Source: an uncultured Lewinella sp. (lineage in GTDB: Bacteria > Bacteroidota > Bacteroidia > Chitinophagales > Saprospiraceae). From it: DNA of 33,407 nucleotides. Below, piece by piece: positions 8,805 to 16,547 of this stretch; positions within the stretch are counted from its first letter, which is position 1, and the number at the start of each line of letters is the position of its first letter. The stretch covers positions 1-33,407 of the forward strand of contig CAJXPD010000099.1 of the NCBI GenBank assembly GCA_913057785.1, given 5' to 3'. Under the pieces are notes generated by a model. The model ran no database searches and was not told the origin of the DNA. It saw only the letters and a list, made by a program, of their open reading frames with translations. The position numbers were made by a program, and so were the translations under genes.

Positions 8805-10625
8805 ATGCAGAAATTAAAGGAATTATACCAGAACCGACAAACGGATTTCCAGGAGACTGGTGTTGAACTTCGGGCCAAATATGGGAAATTTTCGCTTGTG
8901 CGGCTTTTGGTATTTGTAATTGGAGTAGCCATTACGATCTACTTGGGCAGTTTTGCTTGGTACTGGGGCGTACTATTCTTCCTAACTTTCGTTGCCGCAT
9001 TTTATCAGTTTATGAAATGGCATCAACGAATCTCGGAATCCGCACAACACAATGAGGAATTGGCAAGAATCAATGGCTTAGAGATAGCTGCGCTCAATCA
9101 TGATTTTTCTCAGTTTGAGCATGGGGCGAAGTTCTTGGAGATGGAGCACCCCTATGCGTTGGACCTCGATCTTTTTGGTGAGCACTCTCTTTTTCAATAC
9201 CTCAATCGAACCAGTACCGAAATTGGGAGGCAACGACTGGCACAATACCTAACTGAACCTAGCTCCACGGAAGTGATCTCAGCTCGCCAAACAGCCGCAC
9301 AGGAATTAGGCAAAAAAATAGATTGGCGACAGCACTTTCAAGCTCATGGAAGGGAGACAGAAGATCATCCTACTCATCTGCAAGCGCTACTTTCCTGGCT
9401 GCAGGATCCAGCATTTGTAAAAGATAATACTTGGTTGAAGATTGCCATGTATGTTGCTCCGGTCTGGTTCACGGCAGCACTAATCCTCTGGCTTTTCTAC
9501 TTGCCCTGGCAATACGCCATCTTGATGCTCATACCTCCGGCATTGATTTTGCAGCGCACGGTCCAACGGGTAAATGACACGCATCGTCGAACCGCCCATG
9601 CGGAACACATGCTAAGTAACTATGCGCGTCTAATTAAGCAAGTGGAAGGAGGGAGCTTTGAGGCGCCATTGTTGCAGAAATTACAAGCTATATTTCTACA
9701 GGAGGACAATAGCGCCTCCCAAAAGATAAATAAGTTATCCTATCTCATTAGTCAATTGAATGTTCGCTTCAATGCCTTTGCGGTCCTTCTTAACCTAGGA
9801 GGACTTTGGGATTTGCATTGGGTAAACGGATTAGAAAAGTGGAGAGCTGCACAAAAGAAAGCTCTACCGGAATGGTTTTCTGCCTTGCAAGAATTTGAAG
9901 TGTTGTCTAGCCTTGGCAATTTGACCCATAATCATCCACATTGGCATTTTCCAACCCTAACCACAAGTCGAGCCATCGAGGCAATCGGAATAGGTCATCC
10001 ATTAATTCCAAGAGATCAGGTAGTCACGAATGACATTAGCATGCCGATCCAAGGGCATATCAAACTGATCACCGGCTCCAATATGGCAGGAAAGAGTACT
10101 TTTCTTCGAACACTGGGCATTAATCTGGTGTTAGGGCTATCGGGTAGCCCCGTTTGTGCAACTAGTTTGCGTCTACCGCAATTACAGGTTTATACCAGCA
10201 TGCGGACACAGGATGCCCTGCATGAAAGCACCTCTTCCTTCTACGCTGAACTGAAGCGGTTGAAAGTAATTATCGAAGCGGTAGAAGCAGCCGCCCAGGG
10301 GATAGCACAAGAACGGCCCATTTTCTTTTTGTTAGATGAAATCCTGAAAGGTACAAATTCTGTTGATCGGCATACCGGAGCCAAGGCTTTGATCCATCAA
10401 CTCATTGAATTTAAGGGAGGGGGTCTGATCGCAACCCACGATCTTGAATTAGGTGCATTGGAAGCAAAAGCGGATGGAGCAATTGAGAATTTACGGATAG
10501 AGGTTGAAATTCAAGATGGCAATCTACACTTCGATTACAAACTGAAGAAAGGGGTAAGTCAAAGTTTTAATGCCACCCTTCTGATGCAGCAAATGGGTAT
10601 CCGTGTAAAAATCCGAGAAAGCTAG
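8805..10625 (+). CDS. membrane-anchored MutS-like ATPase
   Basis: 606 residues. The C-terminal MutS ATPase domain is complete: Walker A GSNMAGKST at 424-432, the signal region YTSMRTQDALHESTSSFYAEL, Walker B LLDEILKGTN with Asp511-Glu512, and ATHDLELG. The central part resembles the MutS clamp/lever region. There is no N-terminal mismatch-recognition domain and no C-terminal Smr nuclease, so it is neither MutS1 nor MutS2. Instead, two pairs of hydrophobic segments occur (about 33-75 and 208-245), predicting membrane anchoring. Such MutS-related proteins are common in Bacteroidota and their function is undefined. The bestrophin-like gene starts 39 bp downstream on the same strand, so the two are probably co-transcribed. 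Confidence 0.87.
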   Translation: MQKLKELYQNRQTDFQETGVELRAKYGKFSLVRLLVFVIGVAITIYLGSFAWYWGVLFFLTFVAAFYQFMKWHQRISESAQHNEELARINGLEIAALNHDFSQFEHGAKFLEMEHPYALDLDLFGEHSLFQYLNRTSTEIGRQRLAQYLTEPSSTEVISARQTAAQELGKKIDWRQHFQAHGRETEDHPTHLQALLSWLQDPAFVKDNTWLKIAMYVAPVWFTAALILWLFYLPWQYAILMLIPPALILQRTVQRVNDTHRRTAHAEHMLSNYARLIKQVEGGSFEAPLLQKLQAIFLQEDNSASQKINKLSYLISQLNVRFNAFAVLLNLGGLWDLHWVNGLEKWRAAQKKALPEWFSALQEFEVLSSLGNLTHNHPHWHFPTLTTSRAIEAIGIGHPLIPRDQVVTNDISMPIQGHIKLITGSNMAGKSTFLRTLGINLVLGLSGSPVCATSLRLPQLQVYTSMRTQDALHESTSSFYAELKRLKVIIEAVEAAAQGIAQERPIFFLLDEILKGTNSVDRHTGAKALIHQLIEFKGGGLIATHDLELGALEAKADGAIENLRIEVEIQDGNLHFDYKLKKGVSQSFNATLLMQQMGIRVKIRES

Positions 10626-10664
10626 TCAAGAGCTCACTTAATGAGTTCCTAAATCATATTAATA

Positions 10665-11588
10665 ATGATCTACTATAAAACAAATGCAAATTGGTTTGGT
10701 GACTTGGGGCACTTAGCCAAGAGTTGGACCATGGTTCGAATTTGGAGAAGCGTCGTCGCTATTGGCGTGTATACGACTGCCATCTGTTTCGCAGTCTGGG
10801 GATTCAACCTGGAAGAATACATCAGTATGAATACGAGTATTTTCTCACTACTAGGGGTAATACTTAGTATTTTCTTAGTTTTTCGAACCAATTCTGCTTA
10901 CGATAGATGGTGGGAAGGACGGAAGCAATGGGGTGCGTTGGTAAACCATACGCGAAACATGGCTATTTATGTTAATACCATGTTTCCAAAGGATGATCAA
11001 ACGGTTCGTCGCTACTTTGCGAAGCATATCTCCAATTTTTGCCTGGCTTTAGTCGAACACTTACGAGATGGGACAAAATTAGAGCAATTAATCTACCTAA
11101 CAGATGAAGACAAAGAAGAGTATGGAGAAAAGGGGCACGTACCCAATCACATCTCTATGCAAATCTTCGATAGAATGGCCGAAGGGCATCGAAATGGTGA
11201 GTTGAACGAAGGGGATTACATTAATATCAAAGCGCAACATCAAGCCTTGCTAGACATTTTGGGGGCCTGCGAACGAATCAAGAAAACACCCATTCCCTTC
11301 TCTTATGCGGTGTACCTTAAGATCTTCATTACTGCGTACGGGCTTATGCTTCCTTTTGCACTAATTACCACCTTTTCATTCGGTACCATCCCATTGGTGA
11401 TGTTTATCTTTTTCGCCTTATTAGGGGTTGAACTACTAGGGGAAGAGATTGAGGACCCATTTGGATTAGATTGCAACGATCTTCCAACCGGTGATATCGC
11501 AAATACGATCAAGACAAATGTCTTCGAAATCTTGGAAGATCGCAAAGGTAAGGCCGTTAAGCACGAATTGTACGAAAAGTTCTTCTAG
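10665..11588 (+). CDS. bestrophin-like chloride/anion channel protein
   Basis: 307 residues of the bestrophin/UPF0187 family, which form pentameric anion channels in the cytoplasmic membrane. Visible hallmarks are the first helix (MVRIWRSVVAIGVYTTAICFAVWG), the second helix running into FRTNSAYDRWWEGRKQWGAL, the long cytoplasmic central part, a C-terminal helix pair (about 215-262), and the family-typical EIEDPFG near residue 265. Length is normal for bacterial homologues. It follows the MutS-like gene closely and is probably its operon partner, although a functional link is not known. Ion selectivity cannot be inferred from what is visible. Confidence 0.9.
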   Translation: MIYYKTNANWFGDLGHLAKSWTMVRIWRSVVAIGVYTTAICFAVWGFNLEEYISMNTSIFSLLGVILSIFLVFRTNSAYDRWWEGRKQWGALVNHTRNMAIYVNTMFPKDDQTVRRYFAKHISNFCLALVEHLRDGTKLEQLIYLTDEDKEEYGEKGHVPNHISMQIFDRMAEGHRNGELNEGDYINIKAQHQALLDILGACERIKKTPIPFSYAVYLKIFITAYGLMLPFALITTFSFGTIPLVMFIFFALLGVELLGEEIEDPFGLDCNDLPTGDIANTIKTNVFEILEDRKGKAVKHELYEKFF

Positions 11589-11624
11589 CCAAAGCTCTAA
11601 AGAACAGATATTTTCGAGGGATAC

Positions 11625-11656
11625 ATTGGCGATACAAATTACATTGCATATTTTTG
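11625..11656 (+). promoter_or_regulatory. candidate Bacteroidota sigma-ABfr promoter
   Basis: TATTTTTG at 11649-11656 matches the -7 consensus TAnnTTTG exactly, and ATTG at 11625-11628 matches three of four bases of the -33 element TTTG with a 20-bp spacer. It lies in the gap ahead of the small membrane protein gene and would leave a leader of about 100 nt. Confidence 0.4.
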
Positions 11657-11766
11657 TAATATATAATAGAGCAAAAATTATGCTCCGTAATTTTATCGTT
11701 AACTAAGCTTATACCTCTTCGCAACCCTTCAGCGATCGGTATGGCTACGCCCAAAAACAGTGTCTC

Positions 11767-12243
11767 ATGTTTCCCCTCAACAGAGAACTTATCTCTCTTG
11801 CAATTATCTTCCTAATTGCCCTCTTGATTAGTACACTTATTCCGCACCTTGTTGGTGGTACCAATGGTCAACTAGAATTGTCTTTTTCTCATGCAGCCAT
11901 CAATATCTCCCCCTTACTAATGAGTCCATTGATCTTTATCCCCTTGGTCTATTTGGTGTATTTAATTAAAGAGTGGCACTATGGCTATGGGAGAGGTCGC
12001 CAACGCAAAACCTTACTGTTCTTCAATACCATCATAGCGATTGGTCTTGGTGCAATGTTGGTCTTCTCGAAAATGCTTCGCTTCATTATGGACTCCATTA
12101 CTGCCAGTAATCCTGAGTTGGAGTTACCTAAGATCGTAGCATCCCTTGCCTGGAATTTCCCCTCCACCTTGGTGATCATTTTATTAGGGCTTTCTTTATT
12201 GACAGCAGTACTATTGAACCTACTGCCTGTAAAGAAAAGCTAG
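11767..12243 (+). CDS. hypothetical membrane protein with four predicted helices
   Basis: 158 residues that I do not recognise as a named family. Four hydrophobic segments are clear: about 6-28, 44-67, 82-104 and 128-153. A short basic loop (YGYGRGRQRKT) lies between helices 2 and 3 and would face the cytoplasm by the positive-inside rule; the C-terminus ends in a lysine-containing tail. It is separated from the bestrophin-like gene by 178 bp containing a good candidate promoter, so it is probably its own transcription unit. No catalytic motif is seen. Confidence 0.75.
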   Translation: MFPLNRELISLAIIFLIALLISTLIPHLVGGTNGQLELSFSHAAINISPLLMSPLIFIPLVYLVYLIKEWHYGYGRGRQRKTLLFFNTIIAIGLGAMLVFSKMLRFIMDSITASNPELELPKIVASLAWNFPSTLVIILLGLSLLTAVLLNLLPVKKS

Positions 12244-12286
12244 GAAAGAGTCTCTTTTGCTGCGAAAAGAACTGTAGATTTAGGTG

Positions 12287-12307
12287 CTAGGCCAGCGCTG
12301 GCCCTAG
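12287..12307. promoter_or_regulatory. GC-rich palindrome between membrane protein and RdhA-like gene
   Basis: GGCCAGCGCTGGCC at 12290-12303 is a perfect 14-bp palindrome, flanked by CTA and CTAG that extend the symmetry with one extra base. It sits 41 bp ahead of the reductive dehalogenase-like start and 44 bp after the preceding stop. It could be an operator for the downstream gene or a weak terminator for the upstream one; no T run follows. A sequence resembling the -7 element, TACTATTG, lies at 12312-12319. Confidence 0.35.
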
Positions 12308-12344
12308 GCTGTACTATTGGATCAAAAAGTAAATAATCGCAGTT

Positions 12345-13520
12345 ATGGAACAAGCCGGAACTCCTTCAAATAATTTGGATGATCTTTTTCAGATCGACCC
12401 AGAGCTTCCGGCCTACAACCAGAAGAACGATATCTTTAACCGCGCCATGTGGGATGACACTATTGATCCCAAAGCTTTTTTCGTCAGTTATGATATCACG
12501 AATTACAAGCCCAAAAAAGCCAAAGGTTTCAATCATTGGGACTTTGCCTTACGAAATGCGAGTTGGCACCTGACAGACGTAGTAGGAGAAATGAAATTAG
12601 AGGCAGAAGGGCGAGTAGAAGGTTTTACGGACTACTACTCTATCCAGACCCCAGGCCCACCTGAGCAAGCCAACCTGCCTACTCCTGCTATTACGACCCA
12701 ACGTATCAAACAAGTAGCTCGCTTTTTAGGAGCTGGTTCTGTTGGAGTTTGCAAGATTGATCGCCGGTGGGTATACAGCCATCATTTCAACAGGAAATCT
12801 GGTGAAGCTAATGAACTGGATTTTCCTGCTTCGCTCAAATATGCCATCGTAGTGATCCTACCTATGGATTACCAACTGGGTAAGACTTTCCCTTCTGCTT
12901 TAAGCGGAGCCACCACCGGCATGGGCTACGCCACTAGTTTAAACTGTGCCAATATGCTAGCCCAGTTCATTACTAACTTAGGTTATGAGGCCATTGCGTC
13001 CCTAAATGATACCGCCCTAAGTATTCCAATGGCCATCGAAGCAGGACTGGGGGAATACGGGCGTCATGGCTTGCTCATCACTCCAGAGTTTGGCCCTAAT
13101 GTCCGTATCGCCAAAGTCTTTACTGATCTACCCCTTGAAGTGGATCAAATCAAAGAATTTGGAGTCAAAGCCTTCTGTGAAATCTGTAGAAAATGCGCCA
13201 GCTCTTGCCCCCCTAGAGCGATTTCCAATGAAGCTCCTTCTGCAGAAGCACCAAACTTTTCCAGCTTCTCAGGCATCCGAAAATGGACAGTCAATGCCGA
13301 AAAATGTTTTAAGTTTTGGGTAAAAATGAATACGGATTGTGCGATCTGTATTCGAGTATGCCCTTACAATAAAGATTACAGCAAATGGTGGAACCGAATA
13401 GGCATCAAACTCGCTAACTCTCCACTTAGACGGCTTATGTTATGGCTGGATAATAAATTGGGCTTTGGTAAGCGCATGAAACCTGCGGAGTGGTGGGAGG
13501 ATGGATCAGGTTCAGCCTAG
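12345..13520 (+). CDS. reductive dehalogenase family protein (RdhA-like, no Tat signal)
   Basis: 391 residues. The C-terminal half carries the paired iron-sulfur signature of corrinoid-dependent reductive dehalogenases: FCEICRKCASSCPP (Cys278, 281, 284, 288), then EKCFKFW (Cys321) leading into CAICIRVCPYN (Cys332, 335, 339). The preceding core (LSIPMAIEAGLGEYGRHGLLI, then PEFGPNVRIAKVFTDLPL) matches the corrinoid-binding region of RdhA. QueG epoxyqueuosine reductase shares the fold and cluster layout, but the EKCF-W...C-x2-C-x3-CP form and the GRHGLLITPE region favour RdhA. Respiratory RdhA proteins are usually around 450-550 residues with a twin-arginine signal and an RdhB anchor; here both signal and anchor are absent, suggesting a cytoplasmic non-respiratory enzyme. 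The substrate is unknown. Confidence 0.82.
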   Translation: MEQAGTPSNNLDDLFQIDPELPAYNQKNDIFNRAMWDDTIDPKAFFVSYDITNYKPKKAKGFNHWDFALRNASWHLTDVVGEMKLEAEGRVEGFTDYYSIQTPGPPEQANLPTPAITTQRIKQVARFLGAGSVGVCKIDRRWVYSHHFNRKSGEANELDFPASLKYAIVVILPMDYQLGKTFPSALSGATTGMGYATSLNCANMLAQFITNLGYEAIASLNDTALSIPMAIEAGLGEYGRHGLLITPEFGPNVRIAKVFTDLPLEVDQIKEFGVKAFCEICRKCASSCPPRAISNEAPSAEAPNFSSFSGIRKWTVNAEKCFKFWVKMNTDCAICIRVCPYNKDYSKWWNRIGIKLANSPLRRLMLWLDNKLGFGKRMKPAEWWEDGSGSA

Positions 13521-13546
13521 ACTCCCGCTGCTAGGCTAAACCTGAT
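13505..13546. terminator. convergent terminator hairpin at end of the RdhA-like gene
   Basis: Arms 13505-13520 and 13531-13546 pair over 16 bp with a single C-A mismatch (ATCAGGTTCAGCCTAG against CTAGGCTAAACCTGAT) around a 10-nt loop. The left arm ends exactly on the stop codon. It lies between convergent genes. T runs are weak, so termination efficiency is uncertain; it may also act as a 3' end-stabilising stem. Confidence 0.6.
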
Positions 13547-13599
13547 AAAGCTTAATTTAGAGCATCGCTCAAAGCTATTTTTGATGTTGAAATTGAGCG

Positions 13600-15798
13600 C
13601 TAACTACTACTCTTGTAGAGTTTATTATCCTTCAACGGCAAGCTGCGAATTCTTTGGCCGGTAGCTGCAAAGATGGCGTTGCCTAAAGCTGCACTGATCA
13701 ACGGCAGGGTCATCTCCCCCAGTCCTTCTGGACGTTCAGTACTCTTGAGGATCTGAATGTCAATTTTTGGAGCCTCTTGATAGCGGAGCAAAGGATAGGT
13801 GTCGAAATTATCTTGCTTTGTTCTTCCTTCCCGGATTTGCACCCCTCCATACAAGGCAGCACTCAGACCATCTATTATCCCACCTTCCAGCTGAGCTAAA
13901 GCACCAGATTTATTGATGAGGATACCGCAGTCAACTACTGCATACACTTGCTTGACAATCGGCCAGTTCTTTTCATCCAGTTGGATTTCCACCACCTGAG
14001 CTACGTACGCACCAAACATAAAATGCGCCGCAAAACCTCGATGTCTGAAACGAGTCGGTGGAGCCCACCAGCCACCCCAATCGGCCGCCTCTTCAATTAC
14101 CCTCCGCAATCTTTTGGTAGAATAAGTTGGCCCTCCATGATCTGCATAAGGCATCATCTTATCTTCATTCCCTAGCAGCTCCAAACGGAACTTGACGGGG
14201 TCCTTGCCTGAGGCATGAGCCATCTCATCTAAGAAACTTTGATCGATGAAGCAGGTGGCATTATGTCCGGGTGCTCGCCAGGCTCCAGTAGGTATAGTCG
14301 TGGCTACGGGACTATACTCCATTTTAAAGTTGGGTACAAAGCCTGCTGGGAAGCCATCGGGAAAAACTTCCGTGCTATGTGGAGAATCTTTACTCCCCCG
14401 GTATAGGTAGCGAGAAGTGGTAGCAGATCGCAGATGCCAAGCCGTTAACTTCCCATTTTCATCTAAGGCCCCTTTGAATTTGTACATCCCAGCAGGGCGA
14501 TAGAAATCGTGATGGATATCATCTTCTCGGGTCCACACAACTTGAACAGGCTTTTTCAATTGTTGAGACAACACGATAGCCTCTACGGCATAATCAGCGG
14601 TCAGTCGCCGACCAAAGCCGCCCCCGGTTCTATTTTGGTCTAAGGTGATCTTTTCTACGGGTATACCAGTTATCCTTGAAGCTAAGCCAGGTATTCCTCC
14701 AGGAACCTGGGTTGAGCCACATAGATATATGCTATCTTCTTTTACATCAGCGAAGTAGTTTTGCGGCTCCAGGGTAGCATGATACAGAAAAGGGACTTCA
14801 TAGGTCGCTTCTAATACGGTCGGTGCATTAGCAAAGGCTTCCTCCACATTGCCCTCATTCCTCAACTCAATCTCTCCCTTTTGATTCGTCAACTTATCCA
14901 ACTCAGACCGGATACGTCGATTACTTTCATCTTGTCCCTCCTCTACTTTCCATTTAATCTGAAGTAGGGAACGACCTTTCATGGCAGACCAGGTATTCTT
15001 TGCTAGCACGGCAACACTAGACCGGTTTTGCATCTTGCTGGTGGAAGCCTTTACCTCTACTACCTCTACCACACCCGGAACTTGCAAGGCTGCGGTAGCA
15101 TCAAAGCTCTCCACTACTCCACCGAAGACAGGGCTACGCTGTAGAACGGCAATCAATGCTCCGGATGGCCTTGAGTCCAAGCCAAAGATCGGCTTACCCG
15201 TAACCAAAGCTAAATTGTCTACTCCCGGGATCGACTTACCCAAGATCTTATATTCCGCTGGAGATTTTAAGGGCGCATCCGTAGGCACTTCTAACTTCGC
15301 TGCTGCTGATACTAAATCTCCATAGGGAATTCCTTTCTTTTTACCTTTTCTATAAACCATACCTGCGCTGGCATGACAATCTTCCTTGGCAACCTTCCAC
15401 TTATTGGCTGCTGCCTGGATCAACATGGCCTTAGCCGTGGCTCCTGCATTGCGCAAAGCATCCCAATTGGTTTTCACAGACATACTCCCGCCAGCAAATT
15501 GCGCTCCCAAACGTCGATCCGCTCCTGCCTGCACTACTTCGATCTTATCCCATTCTACCTCTAACTCCTCCGCAATGATCATCGGCAAAGCCGTTTTGAC
15601 CCCCTGACCGATCTCTGGGTTTTTTGCTATGATCTGAATATGGCCGTCGGTACTAATCTTGAGATAAGCATTCAACTCTATCTCTTCAACAGCTACTTCT
15701 GGGTTGCTCTTCCCAGGCAGGTGAAAAGCCAACAACAAGCCAGCACTAGAAAGCCCACTGACCTGGATAAATTTTCTCCTATTTATATGCGTAGTCAT
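13600..15798 (-). CDS. iorB: molybdopterin-binding subunit of a molybdenum hydroxylase (isoquinoline 1-oxidoreductase beta type)
   Basis: 732 residues of the xanthine oxidase family large subunit. The N-terminus has a twin-arginine signal (INRRKFIQVSG, Arg7-Arg8, then a hydrophobic stretch), so the folded cofactor-loaded complex is probably exported. Family segments include KNPEIGQGVKTALPMI near the start, QNRTGGGFGRRL, and GAWRAPGHNATCFIDQ in the molybdopterin domain. Near the C-terminus, LGEMTLPL holds Glu695, the position of the active-site glutamate in this family. Enzymes of this type hydroxylate N-heterocycles or oxidise aldehydes. The gene starts 39 bp after iorA ends and is clearly in its operon. 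The actual substrate is not determined; aldehyde dehydrogenase is an alternative annotation for close relatives. Confidence 0.9.
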   Translation of the reverse strand: MTTHINRRKFIQVSGLSSAGLLLAFHLPGKSNPEVAVEEIELNAYLKISTDGHIQIIAKNPEIGQGVKTALPMIIAEELEVEWDKIEVVQAGADRRLGAQFAGGSMSVKTNWDALRNAGATAKAMLIQAAANKWKVAKEDCHASAGMVYRKGKKKGIPYGDLVSAAAKLEVPTDAPLKSPAEYKILGKSIPGVDNLALVTGKPIFGLDSRPSGALIAVLQRSPVFGGVVESFDATAALQVPGVVEVVEVKASTSKMQNRSSVAVLAKNTWSAMKGRSLLQIKWKVEEGQDESNRRIRSELDKLTNQKGEIELRNEGNVEEAFANAPTVLEATYEVPFLYHATLEPQNYFADVKEDSIYLCGSTQVPGGIPGLASRITGIPVEKITLDQNRTGGGFGRRLTADYAVEAIVLSQQLKKPVQVVWTREDDIHHDFYRPAGMYKFKGALDENGKLTAWHLRSATTSRYLYRGSKDSPHSTEVFPDGFPAGFVPNFKMEYSPVATTIPTGAWRAPGHNATCFIDQSFLDEMAHASGKDPVKFRLELLGNEDKMMPYADHGGPTYSTKRLRRVIEEAADWGGWWAPPTRFRHRGFAAHFMFGAYVAQVVEIQLDEKNWPIVKQVYAVVDCGILINKSGALAQLEGGIIDGLSAALYGGVQIREGRTKQDNFDTYPLLRYQEAPKIDIQILKSTERPEGLGEMTLPLISAALGNAIFAATGQRIRSLPLKDNKLYKSSS

Positions 15799-15837
15799 GA
15801 ATTTCTGCTTTTAACTAATGATAAGATGTGAATCAAG

Positions 15838-16299
15838 CTACTTGGACAACTGAATCGCCCGATCAATGGCCTTTCTGATTCTAGGGTAAGTACCACAACG
15901 ACATAGATTCCCGGACATGACCGAGGCCACCTCTTGCTCATTCGGATTGGGATTGTTGGCCAGTAATGCTGAAGCCGTCATAATTTGCCCTGCCTGGCAG
16001 TAGCCACATTGTGGAACATCTACTTCCATCCAGGCTTGCTGGACTGGATGAGAACCGTCCTCGGAGAGCCCTTCGATGGTAGTAATCTGAGCGCCTACAG
16101 TCGCCGAAACGGGCAAAACGCAAGACCGGACGGCTGCCCCATTTAGGTGCACGGTACAAGCCCCGCACAAGGCCTTCCCGCAACCAAATTTGGTGCCCTT
16201 CATCTCGAGTTCATCTCGCAACACCCAAAGCAAGGGCATTTCTGGATCGACATCAACTTGTCGCTGTTTTCCATTAATAGTCAAAGTAAATCTAGCCAT
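15838..16299 (-). CDS. iorA: [2Fe-2S] subunit of a molybdenum hydroxylase (isoquinoline 1-oxidoreductase alpha type)
   Basis: 153 residues, the usual length. The plant-ferredoxin-like N-terminal domain binds one [2Fe-2S] cluster through Cys40, Cys45, Cys48 and Cys60 (FGCGKALCGAC, then RSC). The helical C-terminal domain binds the second through Cys98-x2-Cys101 (CGYCQAGQIM) and Cys133-x-Cys135 (LCRCGTYPRIRKAI). It transfers electrons from the molybdenum centre of the IorB partner, encoded immediately downstream. No FAD subunit gene is adjacent, which fits the two-subunit isoquinoline-oxidoreductase group whose electron acceptor is often a cytochrome c. It has no export signal and is presumably carried across the membrane with Tat-targeted IorB. 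Confidence 0.93.
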   Translation of the reverse strand: MARFTLTINGKQRQVDVDPEMPLLWVLRDELEMKGTKFGCGKALCGACTVHLNGAAVRSCVLPVSATVGAQITTIEGLSEDGSHPVQQAWMEVDVPQCGYCQAGQIMTASALLANNPNPNEQEVASVMSGNLCRCGTYPRIRKAIDRAIQLSK

Positions 16300-16328
16300 G
16301 GTGATGATTTAAGTGAAATAAAAAGCTG

Positions 16329-16369
16329 AGTGCATGTTCAGTGAATGCTTTTGGCAAAAAACATGCACT
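16329..16369. promoter_or_regulatory. inverted repeat upstream of iorA
   Basis: Half-sites AGTGCATGTT (16329-16338) and AACATGCACT (16360-16369) are perfect inverted 10-mers with 31 bp between their starts, about three helical turns. They lie 30-70 bp upstream of the iorA ATG, a typical place for a dimeric regulator. A hairpin in the leader is the alternative. Confidence 0.45.
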
Positions 16370-16498
16370 TAGGCAAACTGGAGATTGCCTTGAATTCTAT
16401 GTAATAAAAGAGGAGAGGTGGAGGCATTCCTGATGGTACGTTCAGGAGCTATCCTTACACATGCTTACGAAAGATAAGGGATTATTAGGTGCCATACC

Positions 16499-16520
16499 TT
16501 CCTAATTCGCGAATTAGGAA
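16499..16520. promoter_or_regulatory. perfect 22-bp palindrome between araC-type gene and iorA
   Basis: Two uninterrupted 11-bp arms (TTCCTAATTCG and its complement) form an exact dyad with no spacer. It is 28 bp beyond the stop of the AraC-type regulator and about 200 bp ahead of iorA on the same strand. No T run follows, so an operator is at least as likely as a terminator. Confidence 0.45.
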
Positions 16521-16547
16521 TACTACTTTGAAATAAAGAAGTAAGAT

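Noticed and set aside
12345..13520. Epoxyqueuosine reductase QueG as the identity of the iron-sulfur protein
   Set aside because: The fold and clusters are shared, but the EKCF-W segment, the C-x2-C-x3-CP second cluster and the GRHGLLITPE region match RdhA better. It is kept as the main alternative.
14981..15325. Plus-strand frame of 114 codons inside iorB
   Set aside because: Antisense to conserved molybdopterin-domain sequence, with a Ser/Thr/Pro-rich translation typical of shadow frames.
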